From contig CAYRSN010000008.1 of assembly GCA_964427185.1 (NCBI GenBank), forward strand, positions 1 to 51,458: a stretch of 51,458 bases of DNA, written 5' to 3'. Numbering within the stretch: the first letter of the stretch is position 1; each line of letters starts with the position of its first letter. The translations under genes and the position numbers were made by a program. Under the pieces are notes generated by a model. It was not told the origin of the DNA and made no database searches. It worked only from the letters and a program-made list of their open reading frames with translations. Below are positions 26,258 through 34,058 of the stretch, one piece after another. The DNA comes from Sulfurivirga sp964427185. GTDB taxonomy: Bacteria; Pseudomonadota; Gammaproteobacteria; Thiomicrospirales; Thiomicrospiraceae.

Positions 26258-26287
26258 TTGCAACTTTGCCGGTCTATGATTTATGAT
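26258..26287 (+). promoter_or_regulatory. Candidate sigma-70 promoter for the Cys-rich protein
   Basis: TTGCAA (26258-26263), an 18-bp spacer and TATGAT (26282-26287), about 36 bp before the TTG start codon of the next gene. Confidence 0.45.
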
Positions 26288-26322
26288 TAAATTATCCTAT
26301 AAAAAAATTAGGAGAATGAAAC

Positions 26323-26571
26323 TTGAAAAAATGTTGGTTTTGCGCGCAGCCGGCAACCGGTGAATATTTAGTGGCTGTACATACTCAAAGCGACTATCCG
26401 ACGCGTGTGCCTATCTGTCAAAGTCCAGATTGTGAGGCACACGCAAAACAATGCTTTCAAGAACGAGGAGGGCTGCTTCAGCACCCATGTGAGCGTTGTT
26501 CGAATAAACAACCCGGCACATGGGGGTGTTGCACATGGGGGTGTTGTATGCTTCAGGAAACTTCTGCCTGA
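26323..26571 (+). CDS. Small Cys-rich hypothetical protein
   Basis: An 82-residue protein with a CWFC motif at residues 4-7, further Cys in PICQSPDCEAHAKQC, then CERC, and a C-terminal repeat with two CC pairs. The spaced CxxC motifs suggest zinc binding, but no family is recognised. The start is TTG at 26323, with AGGAG (26310-26314) 8 nt upstream. A 15-bp direct duplication inside the gene doubles the pentapeptide TWGCC. The last 19 bp overlap the convergent yigZ. Confidence 0.6.
   Translation: MKKCWFCAQPATGEYLVAVHTQSDYPTRVPICQSPDCEAHAKQCFQERGGLLQHPCERCSNKQPGTWGCCTWGCCMLQETSA
26516..26545 (+). repeat. In-frame 15-bp tandem duplication
   Basis: GCACATGGGGGTGTT occurs twice in direct succession (26516-26530 and 26531-26545), keeping the reading frame and duplicating TWGCC in the Cys-rich protein. 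Confidence 0.9.
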
Positions 26572-27158
26572 TGCAATATGCAGCGCCACTGGCTTGCCTG
26601 TGTCTGCAAGGGTGCCAGCATCGTTTCAGGGACACTTAGTTGAGCATGGATGCCGGCTTCTGTATAGTGAAATTGCTGAATTTCTACACCGGCTTGGCGG
26701 CACCAGTGCCGCAACCTATGTTCTGCATCATAAGGCCCTTCCAATAGATAGTATTTCAAAAGCTGTTTGGTGCGTGTAGGCAGCGTTTCCAGCACGGCAC
26801 CTGCAGCTTGGCCGTAAGCGCGCGCCAGCCCACCTGCTCCCAGCTTTATGCCTCCAAAATAGCGCACCACGATGATTGCCACATCACTGATTCCGCTGTA
26901 TTGAATACGGCTGAGAATGGGTTTGCCGGCGGTGCCGCTGGGTTCACCGTCATCATCCATGCCAGCGCTGGCTTGCTGCGGCGCGCCGATTTGATATGCC
27001 CAGCAGTAGTGTCGTGCATCCGGGTGCTGTTTTTTTAAGTTGCTCAAACAGGCCATCACTTCAGCGCGTGTATTGATGGGGAAGGCGTAGACAATAAAGC
27101 GGCTTTTTTTGATTTCGATTTCAGCGTGTGCGGTGGTGCTTGGAACAGGGTAGGACAT
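26553..27158 (-). CDS. yigZ: YigZ family (IMPACT-like) protein
   Basis: A 201-residue protein of the YigZ/IMPACT family. KKSRFIVYAFPI at the N-terminus, then DARHYCWAYQIG, DDGEPSGTAGKPIL, and VVRYFGGIKLGAGGLARAYG are the diagnostic segments. The C-terminal domain is the ferredoxin-like DUF1949 type. The role in bacteria is unsettled; translation-related functions have been proposed. It overlaps the convergent Cys-rich gene by 19 bp. Confidence 0.94.
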   Translation of the reverse strand: MSYPVPSTTAHAEIEIKKSRFIVYAFPINTRAEVMACLSNLKKQHPDARHYCWAYQIGAPQQASAGMDDDGEPSGTAGKPILSRIQYSGISDVAIIVVRYFGGIKLGAGGLARAYGQAAGAVLETLPTRTKQLLKYYLLEGPYDAEHRLRHWCRQAGVEIQQFHYTEAGIHAQLSVPETMLAPLQTQASQWRCILHQAEVS

Positions 27159-27242
27159 GTGCTTATTATAGGAATCGAGCGGTTTTAAAGGGCATAAAAA
27201 CGGTATTTGTGAGCCTTAAACCGTGCTTTTTTCAAGAAAAAT

Positions 27243-27291
27243 CGCAAAAAATCCGCGCAGAAAAAAAGGGGGAGACCCCCCTTGCGGGGGG
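27243..27291 (-). repeat. Recurring hairpin element copy B with competing hairpins
   Basis: Plus strand: CGCAAAAAATCC, then AAAAAAA, GGGGG (27268-27272), AGA, CCCCCC (27276-27281), TTGC, GGGGGG (27286-27291). On the minus strand, just downstream of nrdA, the order is CCCCCC-GCAA-GGGGGG-TCT-CCCCC-T7. The central G-run can pair with either C-run, giving a GNRA-capped hairpin or a terminator hairpin. Confidence 0.65.
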
Positions 27292-27299
27292 ATAAAGTC

Positions 27300-29570
27300 T
27301 CAAAGCTTACAGGCACCGCCTGCACAGCCTTCGTCCTCCTGACCGTCGTTCATACCGTCGCGGGTGTTGTGGTAGTAGAGTGTCTTGATGCCGTGTTTGT
27401 AGGCATAGAGCATGTCTTTGAGGATGGTTTTGATAGGCACTTTTTCATCGGGGAATCTTTGCGGGTCGTAGTTGGTATTGGCGGAGATGGACTGATCCAC
27501 AAACTTCTGCATGATAGCGACCAGCTGAAGATAACCAGTGTTGTTGGGAATCTGCCATAGCAGTTCATACTGATCCCGCAGGGCTTTGTATTCCGGCACG
27601 ACTTGTTTGAGGATACCGTCTTTGGAAGCCTTGACGGAAACATAGCCACGTGGTGGTTCGATGCCGTTGGTGGAGTTGGTGATCTGTGAGGAGGTTTCAC
27701 AGGGCATCAAAGCACTGAGGGTGCTGTTGCGCATGCCGTGTTGTTTGATCTCTTCCCGCAGGGTTTCCCAGTCGTAGTGCAGGGGTGTTTGGGTGAGGGC
27801 ATCTACTTCTTTTTTGTAGGTGTCAATGGGCAGGATGCCTTGGGCGTATTTGGTCTGATTAAACCAAGGGGCGGCTCCTTGTTCTTTGGCCAGATTGACG
27901 GAGGCTTTGATCAGGTAATACTGTATGGCTTCAAAGGTGCGGTGGATGAGGTCATTGCCGGAGCCATCTGAGTAGCGGGCACCGTGTTTGGCCAGGTAGT
28001 AGGCCAGGTTGGTCACACCAACGCCAAGGGTGCGGCGGTTTTTGCTGCCGCGCTCTGCCGCAGGGATGGGATAGTCCTGATAGTCCAGCAAGGCATCCAG
28101 GGCGCGGACGATCAGGTCAGCCAGGTTTTCCAGCTCATCCAGGTTGTCCAATGCGCCCAGGTTGAAGGCGGAAAGGGTGCACAGGGCAATTTCGCCATTG
28201 GGATCGTCTACCCGTTCAAGCGGTGTGGTGGGCAGGGTGATTTCCATGCACAGGTTGGATTGGTGAATGGGGGCAACTTTTTCATCAAAGGCGCTATGGG
28301 TGTTGGAATGATCTACATTTTGAATATAAATACGGCCGGTTTGTGTCCGCTCTTGTGCCAGCAGGGTGAACAGGTCGATGGCTTTGAGGCTTTTTTTGCG
28401 GATGTTTTCGTCTGCTTCGTAGATTTGATACAGGCGTTCAAATTCATCTTGGTCATTGAAGAAGGCTTCGTAGAGCCCCGGTACGTCAGAAGGACTGAAC
28501 AGGGTGATATTGCCGCCTTCAATTAGCTGTTTGTACAGCAGGCGGTTGATCTGTACGCCATAGTCCAGGTGACGGGCGCGGTTTTCTTCCACGCCGCGGT
28601 TGTTTTTAAGCACCAGCAGGCTTTCAACTTCCAGATGCCAGAGTGGGTAGAACAAGGTGGCAGCCCCACCGCGCACACCGCCTTGGGAGCAGGATTTGAC
28701 GGCTGTCTGGAAGTGTTTGATAAAGGGGATCAAGCCGGTATGAAAGGCTTCTCCGCCGCGGATAGGGGAGCCCAGAGCGCGGATGCGGCCGATGTTGACG
28801 CCGATGCCTGCCCGCTGGGAGACATATTTTACGATGGAGGCGGCGGTGGCGTTAATGGAATCCAGGCTGTCGTCGCATTCGATCAGCACGCAGGAGCTGA
28901 ACTGGCGGGTGGGGGTGCGCACACCGGCCATGATGGGGGTGGGCAGGCTGAGCTTGAAGCAGCTGGCGGCTTCATAGAAGCGTTTGATGTAGTCCAGCCG
29001 GGTGTCTTTGGGGTAGTTGGCGAACAGGCACATGGGCACCAGCATGTAGATAAACTGCGGGGATTCATAGAGCTCGCCGGTGACACGGTTTTGCACCAGA
29101 TATTTGCCTTCCAGCTGTTTGACGGCGGCATAGGAGAATTTCATATCCCGGTCATGGTCGATGATTTTATCCAGTGCTTCAAATTCTTCTTTGGTGTAGT
29201 CTTCCAGCAGGTGTTTGTCATAGCGGCCGGCACGTACCATTTTGTTGACGTGTTCAAACAGCGAGGGGGGCGTGAAGCGTCCAAAGGCTTTTTTGCGCAG
29301 GTGGAAAATGGCCAGTCGGGCTGCCAGGTGCTGGTAATCCGGTGCGCGTTCAGAAATCAGATCGGCGGCAGATTTGATAATGGTTTCGTGAATTTCTGAG
29401 GTGGTGATGCCGTCATAGAATTGGATGTGGGCACGTAATTCTACTTCGGAGACGGATACATCTTCCAGGCCTTCTGCCGCCCAGGTGATCACGCGGTGTA
29501 TTTTTTCCAGGTCAAGCGGTTCTTTACGGCCGTCTCGTTTGGTGACAAGGATTTGCTGGGTATTGCTCAT
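27300..29570 (-). CDS. nrdA: Class Ia ribonucleoside-diphosphate reductase alpha subunit
   Basis: A 756-residue large subunit that reduces ribonucleotides to deoxyribonucleotides using a radical from NrdB. The N-terminal ATP-cone begins ILVTKRDGRKEPLDLEKIHR. Active-site features: SSCVLIECDDS, NLCMEITLPT, the CTLSAFNLGA segment, and the redox-active C-terminal pair in CAGGACKL. It follows the enterobacterial NrdA sequence closely throughout. NrdB is not adjacent, unusual for class Ia. The upstream region carries NrdR-like and DnaA boxes. Confidence 0.97.
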   Translation of the reverse strand: MSNTQQILVTKRDGRKEPLDLEKIHRVITWAAEGLEDVSVSEVELRAHIQFYDGITTSEIHETIIKSAADLISERAPDYQHLAARLAIFHLRKKAFGRFTPPSLFEHVNKMVRAGRYDKHLLEDYTKEEFEALDKIIDHDRDMKFSYAAVKQLEGKYLVQNRVTGELYESPQFIYMLVPMCLFANYPKDTRLDYIKRFYEAASCFKLSLPTPIMAGVRTPTRQFSSCVLIECDDSLDSINATAASIVKYVSQRAGIGVNIGRIRALGSPIRGGEAFHTGLIPFIKHFQTAVKSCSQGGVRGGAATLFYPLWHLEVESLLVLKNNRGVEENRARHLDYGVQINRLLYKQLIEGGNITLFSPSDVPGLYEAFFNDQDEFERLYQIYEADENIRKKSLKAIDLFTLLAQERTQTGRIYIQNVDHSNTHSAFDEKVAPIHQSNLCMEITLPTTPLERVDDPNGEIALCTLSAFNLGALDNLDELENLADLIVRALDALLDYQDYPIPAAERGSKNRRTLGVGVTNLAYYLAKHGARYSDGSGNDLIHRTFEAIQYYLIKASVNLAKEQGAAPWFNQTKYAQGILPIDTYKKEVDALTQTPLHYDWETLREEIKQHGMRNSTLSALMPCETSSQITNSTNGIEPPRGYVSVKASKDGILKQVVPEYKALRDQYELLWQIPNNTGYLQLVAIMQKFVDQSISANTNYDPQRFPDEKVPIKTILKDMLYAYKHGIKTLYYHNTRDGMNDGQEDEGCAGGACKL

Positions 29571-29901
29571 GCTGCCTCACTTTTGTTGTGAATAACTTTT
29601 GTACTGTTGTGTTTGGGGTTCCACAGAAAAACAAACAGTTAGCGCGTTTTTGGGTGTGTTTTGCCAAAACAGCGGGCTAAGTGTTTGTATCAGTATTTTG
29701 TGAAGACCCTATATATGGTGAATATAGAAGAGTTTTGGTCTAAATATAGTGGAATTTGTGAAAAATAGCAATAAAAAGCACACAGTGGTTATCCCCATTT
29801 ATACACAGCCTGAAATGCCCGTAAACCGAATAAGACAATGCAAATCAAGCACTCAGGCTGTGGATAAGTATGTGAAAAACAAGCGTATGACTGGGAAAAA
29901 A
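29571..29901. other. 331-bp nrdA upstream region
   Basis: Gene-free, AT-rich region between nrdA (start 29570, minus) and the end of the EAL protein gene (29902, minus). It contains four of the five DnaA-type boxes described separately, the paired NrdR-like boxes and a run of A/T tracts. A plus-strand frame from 29749 is not credible as a gene. This is best read as the nrdA control region. Confidence 0.75.
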
Positions 29902-29914
29902 TTATTTATTCACA
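29587..29914. promoter_or_regulatory. DnaA-box cluster upstream of nrdA
   Basis: Four matches to TTATNCACA: 29587-29595 (minus), 29799-29807 (plus, TTATACACA), 29859-29867 (minus, perfect TTATCCACA) and 29906-29914 (plus, inside the end of the EAL gene). A fifth, TTATCCCCA at 29789-29797, has one mismatch. E. coli nrdAB is known to be controlled by DnaA boxes, so a link of dNTP supply to replication is the likely reading. Confidence 0.75.
29706..29752 (-). promoter_or_regulatory. Paired NrdR-like boxes
   Basis: ACCCTATATATGGTGA (29706-29721) matches 13 of 16 positions of the NrdR consensus ACACWATATATWGTGT. A second, weaker box at 29737-29752 (11 of 16) begins exactly 31 bp later, the three-turn spacing typical of NrdR sites. 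NrdR represses ribonucleotide reductase genes when dATP is abundant. Confidence 0.65.
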
Positions 29915-32900
29915 GGCTTGAGTGTGTGCAACAGTTGATCCAGTGGCTGCGGGCGCGCGATGAGATACCCCTGAAGCATATCGCACTGCAACGCTTCCAG
30001 AATGATTTGTTGCTCGCTGGTTTCAACGCCCTCTGCAACGATTTTGGCGCCTAGTTTATGGCTCATGGCGATAGTGGCTTCCACGATGGCCAGGTCTTTG
30101 GTCTGCTTGTCTGCCAATGGGTCGATAAAGGTCTTGTCCAGTTTGATTTTGTTCGGGTTGAACATTTGCACATATTTCAAAGAGGAGTGGCCAGTACCAA
30201 AGTCGTCAATGGCCAGGGGGAAGCCTGCTGACTGCAGCTGCTGCAAAGCTTCCAGCGCCTTGTCGATGTCTTCCATGAGTGCTGACTCGGTAATTTCCAG
30301 AGTCAGATGTTCAGGTTTGCAGGCATTTTGCGCCAGGGCTTCGAGCAGTGTGGGCAGCAGTTGTTCATCATACAGCTGCACCGGAGAGAGGTTGATGGAC
30401 AGCGAAAATGCCGGGTCAACGGTAAGCTGTAGCTGCGCCAGGTCTTCACAGGCCTGGCGGATAATCCAGTAGCCCACTTTACGCATCAGCAGTGGGGATT
30501 GCTCCAGCACAGGGATAAATTCACCCGGAGAAACCAGCTTGTCGCCTCTTTGCCAGCGCAACAGAGCTTCTGCCAGCTGAATACGATGGGAAGAAAGACT
30601 GAGAATGGGTTGATAAAAAAGCCTCAGCTCATCTGATTTGAGTGCTTTTTCCAAGGCATGGCGCAGCTCAAAAGCCTGCGCGCTCTGCGTATTGAGCTGG
30701 GTATCAAAGTAGAAGTGTGCGATATAGCGCTGTTCTTTGCCCTGATGCACAGCAGCTTCTGCTTCTATCAGCAATTTTTCTGCGGACAGATCTGCTTGCT
30801 TTTTAAAAAGGGTTGAGCCGGCATAGAATTCCAGCTGAATCTGCTTGCCGTCCAGCTCATAAGGTGCGGAAAGCTCAGTGAGCAAGGCATCTATCTGTTT
30901 GTCCCACTGGGTACGCAGGGTCTCTGGCTGAGGCATAAACAGCAGGGGGAGCAAGATGAACTCATCGGTGGTGTTGCGTCCCAGCAGATGCGGCTGCTGG
31001 AAACAGCGCTGTATGCGCTGGCTGATCGCTTTGAGCAGCTGGTCTGCGGTGTCATGCCCATAGGCCTCATTCACGCGTTTGAAGTGCCGTGTATTGATAA
31101 TGCAGATCACGCCATAATGTTCGGCTGGCATGATGTCGTGGATGAGCTGCTGTAAGTGCACGATCAAACTCTGCCGGTTGGGTAGCTGGGTAACCGGATC
31201 GATATTTTGGGCGGTGTGCAGTGCCTTTTCCAGCTGACGGATCTGGGTGAGGTCCATCAGCTGCAATACGATATAGTTTTGGTCGGTATCATCAGGGGTG
31301 ACTTTTGTGGCGCTGACCAGGGTGGGAATGGGGTAGCCCGCCTTATGGCGGATGTGCAGCTCTGTTTGAATAAAGGCTTTCTCATGGAGCTGTGCCCAGT
31401 TCAAACGTGTGACCTCATCCTGCTGGAACAGTTGCAGTACGGTTCTGTTCTGCAGTTCGATCATCTGGTAGCCGGTAATTCTGGAGACAGCCTGGTTGGC
31501 GCGCAGGATGTGGCCGTCACCATCTGTAATCAGAATCCCTTCGTGCGCGTTAAAGGCCACTTCAGCCAGCTGTAGTTCGATGGCCTGTTGCTGGAGCGTT
31601 TTCAGCCAGTGGAGCTTGTCCAACCCGAAAGAAAGATCCTGTTTAAGTTCTTTGAGCAGCGCCAGATCGTCCTCATCCGGCCAGGTGGCATCATGGTGAA
31701 AGAGGGTGATGACAAAGCGTACTTTGTTTTGTGTCATCAGCGGCAGGGCGACAATGCTCTGGATGTCGTATTGTTTGATCAGCGGCTGCCAGACGCTGTA
31801 GCCGGGGTGCTGACCAAGCTGTTGCGCCAGTTGCAGCCTGCCGCTACGCCAGGCTGTTCCTGTGGCACCCTGGCCGTCGGGAGCTTCGGCGTTGATATTG
31901 ATTTTCAGTTTTTGCAGGCCTTCATGGTAGTGTTGGTTTTCCGCATGGGCATGGAGCAGCTTCAGATAGCCTTGTTCATCCGGTGCATGCCAGATAGCGG
32001 TGACAGGGGTTTGAAAGGTGTGGGTGAGGATTTCTACGGCTTTTTTCAGCAGTGTGTCGTCACTGTCTGTGTGAATAATCAGTTCATTGATATCACTGAG
32101 TGCCTGGTACCTTAAGGTCTGGCGCTTTAGTTTTTTATGCTGTAAGGCTTGTTTTTGTGCATAGCCTTTGGCCAGAAACAGGGCAAACAGAGCAAACAGC
32201 GCCAGCAGAGCGCCTGTCCAGTAGAGAGCATTTTGAGCGTGTTGATGCTGCTTCTGAATGAGCAGGCGTTGATCGTTGATCTGTGCTTCCAGCAGGGCGA
32301 GTAGATTAAAGATGGTATGGTTTTGTATATGTCGGTTACTCTGGTTAAGCGCCTTGTAGTGTGTCAGGAAAGTAGATGCCAGGGTATGAAACTGATGACA
32401 GGCTGGAGTATCTGGGGTTTTTAGTGTCTGTAGTAAAGCTTCAGCATGTGCAAAATAATCGTTATCTGCTTTACTGAAAAAAGGCAGGGCATACAGCATG
32501 GCATAGACATCATGGGGCAAGGGCGTGTGTACTGGCGTATGCTTATGTTCGGGCATGCCTGCTTCACAGGTTTCCCCGCTGTTTTGAAGTTGTGTGAGAA
32601 TATTGACAGCGATACTGTGGTGACGCAAGGCGGTTTGTAAGGTTTGGCACTGCTGTTGAAAGTGCCGGTTCAGACGTTCGGCCAGGGGTGTCAATGGGGT
32701 GGCCTGAGCAGCGGGCAGCTGGTGTAGCCGATCGTTAAAGTGTTGCATGGCACGCGAGCGCTCAAAACATAGCCAGTTGATACGGTCAGCACGGACACTG
32801 GAAAGATTCAGCAGATGCTGTTTTTCCAGCTGGAGTGCAGTGGTGTGTTTGTGCAGGGTGGCGATATGTTTTTGCAGTTGATTCAGTGTGGAAAGTTCCG

Positions 32901-33027
32901 GTGTATGCCCCCACCAGACAAAAAACGAAAGCAGTGCAATAAAGCCGACAACCCCCCAGGCACCATAATGTACAAAGAAACGGGACAGGTGTTCGGACAC
33001 AGGCAGGCGGGTCGTTGTGGTGCTCAT
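29902..33027 (-). CDS. Membrane GAF-PAS-GGDEF(degenerate)-EAL phosphodiesterase
   Basis: A 1041-residue protein. TM segments at about 21-38 and 268-287 bracket a 230-residue periplasmic helical domain with clustered His and Cys (around 127-171 and 210-214). Inside: GAF-like (about 310-470), PAS (about 485-600), a GGDEF domain (about 608-780) whose active site is NTTDEF, thus probably catalytically dead, and an EAL domain (785-1035) with EAL at 820-822, SINLSP, EITES, DDFGTGHSSL, KLDKTF, AEGVET and QGYL all intact. It should hydrolyse c-di-GMP in response to a periplasmic signal. It overlaps the peroxidase gene upstream by 4 bp. Confidence 0.92.
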   Translation of the reverse strand: MSTTTTRLPVSEHLSRFFVHYGAWGVVGFIALLSFFVWWGHTPELSTLNQLQKHIATLHKHTTALQLEKQHLLNLSSVRADRINWLCFERSRAMQHFNDRLHQLPAAQATPLTPLAERLNRHFQQQCQTLQTALRHHSIAVNILTQLQNSGETCEAGMPEHKHTPVHTPLPHDVYAMLYALPFFSKADNDYFAHAEALLQTLKTPDTPACHQFHTLASTFLTHYKALNQSNRHIQNHTIFNLLALLEAQINDQRLLIQKQHQHAQNALYWTGALLALFALFALFLAKGYAQKQALQHKKLKRQTLRYQALSDINELIIHTDSDDTLLKKAVEILTHTFQTPVTAIWHAPDEQGYLKLLHAHAENQHYHEGLQKLKININAEAPDGQGATGTAWRSGRLQLAQQLGQHPGYSVWQPLIKQYDIQSIVALPLMTQNKVRFVITLFHHDATWPDEDDLALLKELKQDLSFGLDKLHWLKTLQQQAIELQLAEVAFNAHEGILITDGDGHILRANQAVSRITGYQMIELQNRTVLQLFQQDEVTRLNWAQLHEKAFIQTELHIRHKAGYPIPTLVSATKVTPDDTDQNYIVLQLMDLTQIRQLEKALHTAQNIDPVTQLPNRQSLIVHLQQLIHDIMPAEHYGVICIINTRHFKRVNEAYGHDTADQLLKAISQRIQRCFQQPHLLGRNTTDEFILLPLLFMPQPETLRTQWDKQIDALLTELSAPYELDGKQIQLEFYAGSTLFKKQADLSAEKLLIEAEAAVHQGKEQRYIAHFYFDTQLNTQSAQAFELRHALEKALKSDELRLFYQPILSLSSHRIQLAEALLRWQRGDKLVSPGEFIPVLEQSPLLMRKVGYWIIRQACEDLAQLQLTVDPAFSLSINLSPVQLYDEQLLPTLLEALAQNACKPEHLTLEITESALMEDIDKALEALQQLQSAGFPLAIDDFGTGHSSLKYVQMFNPNKIKLDKTFIDPLADKQTKDLAIVEATIAMSHKLGAKIVAEGVETSEQQIILEALQCDMLQGYLIARPQPLDQLLHTLKPVNK

Positions 33028-34058
33028 TGCAGCAGATCCTTCACCGGTGCGCTTAAGGTTTTTAAAAAGGCCACGATGGCTTGAATATCTTTTGCCATGG
33101 CGGTATGCCCTGTCTGTTTTTCGATCATAATCTGCACGGCTAGCTCTAAAGTGGGAATGCTGCCGTCATGAAAGTAGGGGGCGGTTTCTGCAACATTGCG
33201 CAGCCCGGGCACTTTGAAGACGAATTTATCAGCTGGATCACCGGTGATATTAAAACGCCCCAGCCATTTGTCGGAGTGTTGCGCATTAAAGGCTTTGAAA
33301 ATTCCGGCTTTTTGAAACATGCCGCCGCCCAGGTTAATACCCTGGTGGCAGCTGATGCAGCCCAGATGCTGAAATGCCTGCCAACCTTCTTTTTCGAGCG
33401 GGGTGAGGGCATTTTGATCCCCTTGCAGGTAGCGGTCGAAACGGCTGTTCGGTGTGATCAGAGTGCGCTGAAATTCAGCTAAGGCAAAAGCAATGCCCTC
33501 CGGTGTCGCCGGCTCGCCGAAGGTTTCAATAAATAGTTGGCGCCATTTGGCATTGGCATTCAGTTTATCGGCGACCGCCTGGGGGCTTTCCATGCCCATT
33601 TCATTAGGCATGACAAGTGGTCCCAGTGCCTGCTCTTCCAGTGTGGCGGCACGCCCGTCCCAGAACTGGGCGATATTGAAGCCGCTGTTTAGTACGGTAG
33701 GTGCATTCAGCTCGCCTTTGCGACCGAAGATGCCTGTAGAAACAGGACGGTTGTCATCGCCGCCCTGCGTGATAATGTGACAAGTGGCGCAGGAGATGGT
33801 GTTGTTGACCGATAGCTCAGGCGACATAAAGAGCTGTTTACCCGGGCGAGCTGCAGCTATATCAACCGGCACGGTCACCGGAATCGGTTGCACCATGCGA
33901 GAGGTATCTGTAATCGCCAGGATGAATTCGGCAAAATATGGGTTGTGATAGGGCGGTGTGGCATTCGCCTGTTCAGCCGTCGGCTCAGTGCCGCACCCAC
34001 TGAGCAGGCTCAGCATGCAAGTGATTAGTAGGATCTGTATCAGATGATTAAAGCGCAC
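33024..34058 (-). CDS. Di-haem cytochrome-c peroxidase family lipoprotein
   Basis: A 344-residue exported protein. The lipobox ends LLSGC (Cys22), so it is anchored to a membrane facing the periplasm. Two haem-attachment motifs are CATCH (90-94) and CISCH (234-238). NAPTVLNSGFNIAQFWDGRAATLEEQ and the late VPGLRNVAETAPYFHDGS are bacterial cytochrome-c peroxidase / MauG-family signatures. It likely reduces H2O2 with electrons from a small cytochrome. It is sandwiched, with overlaps of 11 and 4 bp, between a diguanylate cyclase and an EAL protein. Confidence 0.92.
   Translation of the reverse strand: MRFNHLIQILLITCMLSLLSGCGTEPTAEQANATPPYHNPYFAEFILAITDTSRMVQPIPVTVPVDIAAARPGKQLFMSPELSVNNTISCATCHIITQGGDDNRPVSTGIFGRKGELNAPTVLNSGFNIAQFWDGRAATLEEQALGPLVMPNEMGMESPQAVADKLNANAKWRQLFIETFGEPATPEGIAFALAEFQRTLITPNSRFDRYLQGDQNALTPLEKEGWQAFQHLGCISCHQGINLGGGMFQKAGIFKAFNAQHSDKWLGRFNITGDPADKFVFKVPGLRNVAETAPYFHDGSIPTLELAVQIMIEKQTGHTAMAKDIQAIVAFLKTLSAPVKDLLQ

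Noticed and set aside
28569..29399. A 276-residue plus-strand frame
   Set aside because: Fully antisense to nrdA; its Gly/Phe/Val-rich composition is the mirror of nrdA codons.
29587..29914. Chromosomal origin of replication
   Set aside because: DnaA boxes are present but dnaA, dnaN, gidA or parAB are not nearby; nrdA promoter control explains the boxes better.
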